From Lachnospiraceae bacterium (GTDB lineage: Bacteria > Bacillota > Clostridia > Lachnospirales > Lachnospiraceae), in NCBI GenBank assembly GCA_900751995.1, contig CAADTP010000080.1:1-26317 (forward strand): a stretch of 26,317 bases of DNA. Direction: 5' to 3'. Made by a program: the position numbers and the translations under genes. Each line of letters starts with the position of its first letter. Positions within the stretch are counted from its first letter, which is position 1. Of the stretch, positions 22,153 to 26,317 are shown piece after piece. The notes under the pieces are model-generated. The model was not told where the DNA came from and made no database searches. It saw only the letters and a program-made list of their open reading frames with translations.

Positions 22153-22180
22153 AATGTGGACCGTGAATATCCACATTTTT
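22153..22180 (+). terminator. Terminator-like hairpin in the panE leader
   Basis: Perfect 8-bp stem AATGTGGA / TCCACATT with loop CCGTGAATA and a T run. A near-copy of its 5' strand and loop (GGATTGTGAATATCCATG, about 22124-22141) precedes it. Could attenuate panE transcription or end an unseen upstream transcript. TACAAT at 22103-22108 may be a -10 without a clear -35. Confidence 0.55.
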
Positions 22181-22232
22181 CCTGGGGCGGGTAAGTTTTC
22201 AGGGAGAAACAGCAGGAAAGGAAACAGAAAAT

Positions 22233-23177
22233 ATGAATACAGAAAAGAAAAAGATCGCAGTGATCGGAATTGGTGGTGTTGGTGGTTACATAGCCGGGCT
22301 GCTGGCGAAGGCGTATCCGCATGTGACGATGGTTGCACGTGGCGCCAGGGCAGAGAGCATCCGGAAAAAAGGCCTGGTGCTCCACAGTGATTATAAGGGT
22401 GAGATCGTGGCAAAGCCAGAGCGGGTAGTTCCAATTCAAGATATGGGACAGCAGGATTATATTTTTATCTGTGTAAAAAATTATTCACTGGCTGAGGTGT
22501 GCGAAAGTATCCGGGACATGGTCACGGATGATACAGTGATCATTCCGGTGATGAATGGTGTGGACCCGGGAGAAAACATCCGCCGTCTGGTTGGTAAGGG
22601 AACGGTTGTGGATTCGCTGATCTATACGGTGGCTTTTGCCAATGAGGATTTTTCCATTTCCCAGCAGGATACGTTTACGTGGCTTTGTATTGGAATCAAA
22701 GATGCGGATGAACAGCAGCAGAAGAAAGTTGCAGAAGTGGCAGAGATCCTGAAAGGTGCGGATATTGACTATAAGGATCAGGGAGATATCGAGGTGGAGA
22801 TCTGGAGAAAGTATATCCTCAACTGTGCCTTTAATGTGATGACTGCTTTTTATGATAATACCATCGGGGAGCTCCGCAGAGATCCGGTGAAAGCGCAGCA
22901 GTATGAGAAGCTTGTATGGGAAGCTGCCAGTGTAGGTCAGGCCAAGGGGGTTGCGCTGACGGATGAGCACATCAATGAGGTGATCCATAAATTCCGCTAT
23001 GTACATGCAGATAATGCAACCAGCTCCCTGCAGAGAGATTTTCGCATCCGGAGAAAACAGACGGAGCTGGAAACCTTCAGCGGCTATATTGTGAAAGAAG
23101 CGAAGAGACTTGGTGTTTCCATTCCGCTTTCCGAAAAAATATATCAGGGACTTATGGAAATGGCAGAAAAATTCTGA
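22233..23177 (+). CDS. panE: 2-dehydropantoate 2-reductase family protein (ketopantoate reductase)
   Basis: 314 aa. N-terminal Rossmann fold with IAVIGIGGVGGYIAGLL (NADPH-binding GxGGxGG). FICVKNYSL and VIIPVMNGVDP are the conserved mid-domain strands, with the catalytic Lys in the C-terminal helical domain (EIWRKYILNCAFN) and the Glu/Asn partners near GELRRDP. PanE makes pantoate for CoA, but family members also include other ketoacid reductases, so the substrate is a moderately safe inference. AAAGGA before the ATG. Stands alone; the hairpin before it suggests leader control. Followed by LemA after 115 nt. Confidence 0.85.
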   Translation: MNTEKKKIAVIGIGGVGGYIAGLLAKAYPHVTMVARGARAESIRKKGLVLHSDYKGEIVAKPERVVPIQDMGQQDYIFICVKNYSLAEVCESIRDMVTDDTVIIPVMNGVDPGENIRRLVGKGTVVDSLIYTVAFANEDFSISQQDTFTWLCIGIKDADEQQQKKVAEVAEILKGADIDYKDQGDIEVEIWRKYILNCAFNVMTAFYDNTIGELRRDPVKAQQYEKLVWEAASVGQAKGVALTDEHINEVIHKFRYVHADNATSSLQRDFRIRRKQTELETFSGYIVKEAKRLGVSIPLSEKIYQGLMEMAEKF

Positions 23178-23292
23178 CCGAAAAGGTGAGTTTTTCTGGT
23201 GGAATCCTGTATGCTCTGGTACAATGGGGATATAAAAAATCCTGTATCGCAGGCTGAAAGGTTATCTGTGATATCGGAAGGGAGGAAAAGAG

Positions 23293-23859
23293 ATGAAGAA
23301 AGTATTTTTGGCTGTTATTGCAGTGATCGTGGTCCTTGCCGGAGGACTTATGCTCAGTTACAACGGGCTTGCCGGAAATAAAGAAGCTGTGGAAACTGCA
23401 GAGGCTGATGTGGATACCATGCTGCAGAGACGTGCAGATCTGATCCCGAATCTCGTCAGCACGGTAAAAAGTTACACGAAGCATGAGACGGGGGTTGTTG
23501 ACAGGGTTTTGGAGGCGCGGGACCAGCTGATGAATGCAGATACCGTGGAAGAGAAATCTGAGGCAGATCAGCAGATGGACAGTGCACTTTCCGGTCTGAA
23601 GGTTGTGGTGGAAAATTATCCGGAACTGAAAAGCAATACTACTTATGTGGGCCTGATGGATGAACTGTCCGGAAGCGAAAACCGGATTTCTGTAGCGAGA
23701 AAAGATTATAATGAGGCTGTGAAAGCTTATAACACAAGGCTTGTGAAATTCCCCGGGAATGTATTTGGTTCCATGCTTGGCTTTGAGAAGGCGTCATATT
23801 TTGAGGCCAATGATTCAGCAGCAGATACGCCGGATGTAGGGGATATGCTGGCAGAGTGA
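23293..23859 (+). CDS. lemA: LemA family protein
   Basis: 188 aa. One N-terminal membrane helix (VFLAVIAVIVVLAGGLML), short cytosolic N-terminus, and an extracytoplasmic helical domain with the family signature RRADLIPNLVSTVKSY (residues ~47-62) and the FPGNVFGSMLGF motif (~153-164). Function is unclear; LemA usually pairs with a TPM-domain protein or a protease, as here. GGGAGG before the ATG. The TPM gene starts 56 nt after the stop, so they are probably one unit. Confidence 0.92.
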   Translation: MKKVFLAVIAVIVVLAGGLMLSYNGLAGNKEAVETAEADVDTMLQRRADLIPNLVSTVKSYTKHETGVVDRVLEARDQLMNADTVEEKSEADQQMDSALSGLKVVVENYPELKSNTTYVGLMDELSGSENRISVARKDYNEAVKAYNTRLVKFPGNVFGSMLGFEKASYFEANDSAADTPDVGDMLAE

Positions 23860-23915
23860 TAAGATCAGACCATTGTTCTGATGAAATGAAAGAACGGATA
23901 GAGGGAGAATATCCT

Positions 23916-24857
23916 ATGAAAAAATGGATCGGACGGATGGCTGTGCTGCTGGCTTTTGTATTGACGCTATCCGGAAGTACGCTGGCAGCTTTCGGGAAGA
24001 TCCCGTCTGCCACAAAAGAATTCTATGTTAATGATTATGCAGGGGTTTTCAGCGATACCTGGAAGGAAGAACTTTGCAAGGCTGGTGAGCAGCTGTATGA
24101 GGATACCACAGCGCAGCTGGTTGTCCTTACCGTGGATACCACCGATGGGGAAGACATCAGTGATTATGCAGTGGAAACCGGCCGCAAATGGGGAATTGGT
24201 TCAAAGAAGAAAAATAATGGTGTCCTGATCGTCCTTTCGGTTTCGGACCGTAAAGTCTGGGTATCTGTCGGCTACGGTCTTGAGGGAAAGCTGCCTGATT
24301 CAAAGACCGGACGACTTCTGGATGAATATGCAGTTCCTTCCTATAAAGACAATCAGTTTGAAAAAGGTACCGTGGAGCTTTATTATGCACTGCTAAATGA
24401 GATCCGTGAGGAATACGGTCTGGAGAAGATAACAGCTCCCAGATATGAGAAGGTGCAGCAGGATGTGGACGACGATGAGGATGAGGGAACTGTCTGGGAG
24501 ATCGCGCTGGGGCTTGTGATGATCGTTTTGCTCATGGTGGGCGCATATCTGCTGTGCGTGATGCTTCCTGTATTTCTTATCGTAACTATGGTTCTGGTTC
24601 TGAAGGGCCTGATAATGAAATTGTCGGGAAAGGATACCGCAGACTACTGGAAAAAGAATTTCAGCCGTATGAGTGTACTGCACCGGCTCTTTAATTCCCT
24701 GTTTCCGCTGAGCTGGATCCTGGGAAGAGGGGGAAAAAGCAGCGGCGGAAGTTCCGGTAATGACGATGACAGAGATGATGATTATGACAGCTACGACAGC
24801 GGAAGCTCCGGAGACGGAGGAAGCTTCGGCGGTGGCGGTGCAGGCAGGGATTTCTAG
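23916..24857 (+). CDS. TPM domain-containing membrane protein (YgcG-like), LemA partner
   Basis: 313 aa. Signal peptide (KKWIGRMAVLLAFVLTLSGSTLAA), extracytoplasmic TPM domain (~33-170: FYVNDYAGVFSDTWK, TTAQLVVLTVDTTDG, KNNGVLIVLSVSDRKVWVSVGYGLEGKLPD), an acidic DVDDDEDEG linker, one or two membrane helices (~193-235), and a low-complexity tail of Gly/Ser/Asp ending GGGGAGRDF. TPM proteins are linked to photosystem II repair in plants and to unknown envelope roles in bacteria. Start at ATG 23916 behind GAGGGAGAA; the open frame extends to a codon overlapping lemA but has no site there. Confidence 0.88.
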   Translation: MKKWIGRMAVLLAFVLTLSGSTLAAFGKIPSATKEFYVNDYAGVFSDTWKEELCKAGEQLYEDTTAQLVVLTVDTTDGEDISDYAVETGRKWGIGSKKKNNGVLIVLSVSDRKVWVSVGYGLEGKLPDSKTGRLLDEYAVPSYKDNQFEKGTVELYYALLNEIREEYGLEKITAPRYEKVQQDVDDDEDEGTVWEIALGLVMIVLLMVGAYLLCVMLPVFLIVTMVLVLKGLIMKLSGKDTADYWKKNFSRMSVLHRLFNSLFPLSWILGRGGKSSGGSSGNDDDRDDDYDSYDSGSSGDGGSFGGGGAGRDF

Positions 24858-24916
24858 TGGTGTCGGCATGAATCGCCGGTTCTCTTGTACAGCACAGGCG
24901 GAGCTTTCTAATGCTC

Positions 24917-24945
24917 TTGACAAAATTTCTCAACTTTGCTACAAT
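24917..24945 (+). promoter_or_regulatory. Promoter of the Mn riboswitch transcript
   Basis: TTGACA (24917-24922), 17-nt spacer, TACAAT (24940-24945), giving a start near 24952, ten bases before the aptamer. Confidence 0.88.
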
Positions 24946-24960
24946 GACGAAAATCAATTC

Positions 24961-25044
24961 CGTGAGGGAGTAATTCGCGTGTAGACGTGGTTTGTCAACA
25001 TACTGGTGCATGCACCTGGCAAATCTTAAAGAATGAGACTCATG
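24961..25044 (+). promoter_or_regulatory. yybP-ykoY (manganese) riboswitch aptamer
   Basis: P1 is CGTGAG (24961-24966) with CTCATG (25039-25044). The conserved GGGAGTA follows P1's 5' strand and AATGAGA precedes its 3' strand, the two Mn-site loops of this class (consensus GGGGAGUA and GAUGAGAC). An inner hairpin GGTGCATGCACC lies between. The downstream gene is a Mn-exporter type, the classic target. Confidence 0.85.
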
Positions 25045-25092
25045 TATATTTTATTTCTGTTACAGAGATAGAGTATACGTGGGTCTTTTTTT
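25036..25092 (+). terminator. Expression-platform terminator of the Mn riboswitch
   Basis: Stem AGACTCATGTATA (25036-25048) with 25074-25086 (two G-U pairs), then seven T's. It uses the CTCATG strand of P1, so Mn-bound P1 prevents terminator formation: an ON switch. Confidence 0.85.
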
Positions 25093-25131
25093 ATGGCTCC
25101 GAAGCGGATGAATATGCAAAGGAGAAGAAAA

Positions 25132-25806
25132 ATGCTGTTATTTATGAAAGTGCTTTTTACCCAGTTTATTGCGGAAATGGGTGACAAAACACAGCTGATG
25201 CTGGTGGCAATGACTTCCAGGTTCAAGCTGAAGGATATTTTGCTTGGAACCGGTGTTGCTGTCCTGGTGCTCAACGGACTGGCAGTGCTTGCAGGAGGTA
25301 TTATCAGTACCGTGGTCCCTACCTGGCTGATCCGTCTGATCGCAGGTGCAGCGTTCCTGTTTTTTGCGGTGACAACGTTGAAGGGTGACGATGATGAGGA
25401 GGAGAATGTTAAGGATCGTAAGATCAGATTTGCACCGCTGTCTGTATTCTGCACATTTTTTGTTGCGGAGCTGGGGGATAAGACACAGCTTACCGCAATT
25501 ACATTTGGTGCCAATGAGGGACTGAGTTCGGCGGTTGTGGTATGGCTTGCCTGTTCACTGGGACTTTTTGCAGCGGATGTGATCGGACTTCTGATCGGAT
25601 ATCTTCTGAAAAGCAAGGCACCGGAGGGAATCCTCAATACAGTTGCATTTGTTATTTTTTCCATCTTTGGAATCCTGACGCTGAGACAGGGATTTGGCCT
25701 TCTGCTCGGGGCGGGCTCTTCTATGATCCTTCCGCTTACCGTAGCGGTTACGGTTGTGTTTGTGATCGTCTGTCTTGTGCTTTATAAGCAGGCGAAAAAG
25801 AATTAA
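25132..25806 (+). CDS. mneA: Gdt1/TMEM165 (UPF0016) family Mn2+/cation exporter
   Basis: 224 aa, six membrane helices in two inverted halves, each with the family motif E-x-G-D-K-T: FIAEMGDKTQL (residues ~10-20) and FVAELGDKTQL. The central cytosolic loop is acidic (DDDEEENVKD). Family members move Mn2+ or Ca2+ against H+. Start at ATG 25132 with AAAGGAGA; an in-frame ATG at 25093 abuts the terminator T run with no ribosome binding site. Control by the Mn riboswitch supports a Mn-efflux role. mneA is used for bacterial UPF0016 Mn exporters; the symbol is by family, not by orthology proof. Confidence 0.9.
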   Translation: MLLFMKVLFTQFIAEMGDKTQLMLVAMTSRFKLKDILLGTGVAVLVLNGLAVLAGGIISTVVPTWLIRLIAGAAFLFFAVTTLKGDDDEEENVKDRKIRFAPLSVFCTFFVAELGDKTQLTAITFGANEGLSSAVVVWLACSLGLFAADVIGLLIGYLLKSKAPEGILNTVAFVIFSIFGILTLRQGFGLLLGAGSSMILPLTVAVTVVFVIVCLVLYKQAKKN

Positions 25807-25846
25807 ATTATTATAAGGAGCTTTGCGCAGAATAGGGCTCATACCT

Positions 25847-25891
25847 GAAAAAGCCTCCGCATACACTGTAAAAAAGCGTCTTCGGGGGCTT
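25847..25891 (-). terminator. Hairpin between mneA and the spoIIID fragment
   Basis: AAGCCTCCG (25851-25859) pairs with CGGGGGCTT (25883-25891), with one T-G pair. The T run is on the minus strand (plus A's from 25848), so it would end leftward transcription; no leftward gene is visible here. Confidence 0.45.
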
Positions 25892-25895
25892 GGCA

Positions 25896-26027
25896 GTGAA
25901 GGATTATATTGAAGAACGTGCAGTTGAGATCGCAGGATATATTGTTGAAACAAAGGCTACGGTGCGGCAGGCAGCTAAGAAATTCGGAATCAGTAAGAGT
26001 ACGGTACATATAGAAGTAACAAAATAG
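25896..26027 (+). pseudogene. spoIIID: Truncated spoIIID (sporulation transcription regulator)
   Basis: 43 aa from GTG 25896 to TAG 26025. The first 37 or so residues match SpoIIID almost perfectly in my recollection (KDYIEERAVEIAGYIVE, then TVRQAAKKFGISKSTVH, which is the helix-turn-helix). The usual continuation KDVTERL is replaced by IEVTK and a stop. SpoIIID is normally ~80-90 aa; the C-terminal DNA-contacting basic part is gone. It is a mother-cell sigma-E-stage regulator. A tnpV gene starts 50 bp later, so an insertion is the likely cause. The break falls near 26010 (CATATAGAAG). Confidence 0.8.
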
Positions 26028-26030
26028 AAC

Positions 26031-26076
26031 GGTTCGTTTGGGCAATATATTAAACAAAATCAAGGAGGAACGAACC
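26031..26076. repeat. Inverted repeat framing the tnpV ribosome binding site
   Basis: GGTTCGTT (26031-26038) and AACGAACC (26069-26076) are perfect inverted copies, the second ending at the base before the tnpV ATG. A hairpin here would hold AGGAGG (26063-26068) in its loop and the spacer in its stem. Confidence 0.6.
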
Positions 26077-26317
26077 ATGAAGGAACTGAAACCAAGAATT
26101 ACAGAGAATGGCATCGAATATGTGCTTGTCGGGGACTATTACATCCCGGATTTGAAGTTTCCGGAGGAAAACCGACCTATCGGTAAGTACGGACAGATGC
26201 ATAGGGAGTATCTGAAAGAGCAGTGCTACGGTAGATATTCCAGTTTACTGCTGACCGGAAAACTTTGGAGCTATCTGGAGGATTTGGACGAACAAGCGGA
26301 GGAACGGTTTACGTGTA
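26077..26317 (+). CDS. tnpV: Transposon-encoded protein TnpV (3' end outside window)
   Basis: 80 codons present, frame open at the window edge. MKELKPRITENGIEYVLVGDYYIPDL, then EENRPIGKYGQMHREYLKE and LLLTGKLWSYLEDLDEQAEERF match TnpV of clostridial mobilizable and integrative elements. Its role is unknown. AGGAGG 8 nt before the ATG. Only ~120 aa is usual, so about two thirds is visible. Confidence 0.85.
   Translation, partial: MKELKPRITENGIEYVLVGDYYIPDLKFPEENRPIGKYGQMHREYLKEQCYGRYSSLLLTGKLWSYLEDLDEQAEERFTC

Larger units (their letters stand above)
26010..26317. mobile_element. Left end of a tnpV-carrying mobile element (right end outside window)
   Basis: Inferred from the loss of spoIIID homology near 26010 and the tnpV start at 26077. 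TnpV-type genes belong to Tn4451-like elements, which use large serine recombinases and target GA dinucleotides; a GA is present at the break (ATAGAAG). No recombinase is in view. Confidence 0.5.

Noticed and set aside
1..26317. CRISPR array, rRNA or tRNA genes.
   Set aside because: No regularly spaced repeats and no tRNA-like cloverleaf or rRNA signature were seen in any region; the only repeats are those listed.

Overview
The window looks like a chromosomal segment of an anaerobic, spore-former-related Firmicute, most likely a Lachnospiraceae-type gut clostridium. The evidence is rubrerythrin with PerR, a DUF3793 gene next to a flavodoxin, a split ThrE-type exporter, a T-box-controlled metG, a spoIIID fragment, AGGAGG-type ribosome binding sites and AT-leaning composition. 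No rRNA, tRNA or CRISPR array was seen. The species call is inference from gene content.

Layout. 1-1.75 kb: 3' part of a secreted Ig-like surface protein. 1.8-2.95 kb: a leftward oxidative-stress module, perR then rubrerythrin, each with a TTGACA promoter and a near-identical Per-box palindrome just after the -10. 3.2-4.3 kb: a DUF3793-flavodoxin pair behind a strong promoter with an operator-like inverted repeat. 4.5-5.9 kb: a two-gene split threonine/serine exporter. 5.9-10.3 kb: a long leader ending in a textbook T-box antiterminator/terminator pair, then metG, moaC, moaA and mogA/moaB packed tightly. 10.35-10.7 kb: a 183-bp GC-rich element with perfect 30-bp inverted arms. 10.7-11.9 kb: a single ORF that joins a complete MOSC domain to a complete TatD nuclease. 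12.2-20.8 kb: an AT-rich, defence-like island holding a PBECR-type nuclease-fold protein, a type I restriction-modification operon (hsdR-hsdM-unknown-hsdS) with an unrecognised gene between M and S, a small hypothetical gene with a possible leaderless upstream peptide, and a DUF2971 protein. 20.8-25.8 kb: core genes again, namely a PLP aminotransferase of the HisC/CobD type, a ketopantoate reductase, LemA, a TPM-domain protein, and a Mn2+ (yybP-ykoY) riboswitch controlling a Gdt1/UPF0016 cation exporter. 25.9-26.3 kb: the first 37 or so codons of spoIIID, broken off where a tnpV-bearing mobile element begins and runs off the window.

How the parts work together. Several transcription units carry readable control logic: peroxide sensing (PerR boxes), charged-tRNA sensing (T-box before metG), metal sensing (Mn riboswitch before the exporter) and perhaps iron sensing (inverted repeat before DUF3793-flavodoxin). 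The moaC-moaA-mogA genes cover the GTP to cPMP steps and MPT adenylylation of molybdenum-cofactor synthesis; moaD/moaE/moeA are not in the window. The adjacent MOSC domain fits the same theme of sulfur/Moco chemistry.

Most worth a second look: the MOSC-TatD fusion, the gene embedded between hsdM and hsdS, the 183-bp palindromic element, the possible leaderless coupled micro-ORF, and the interruption of spoIIID by a tnpV element, which could be plain disruption or a skin-like excisable insertion.
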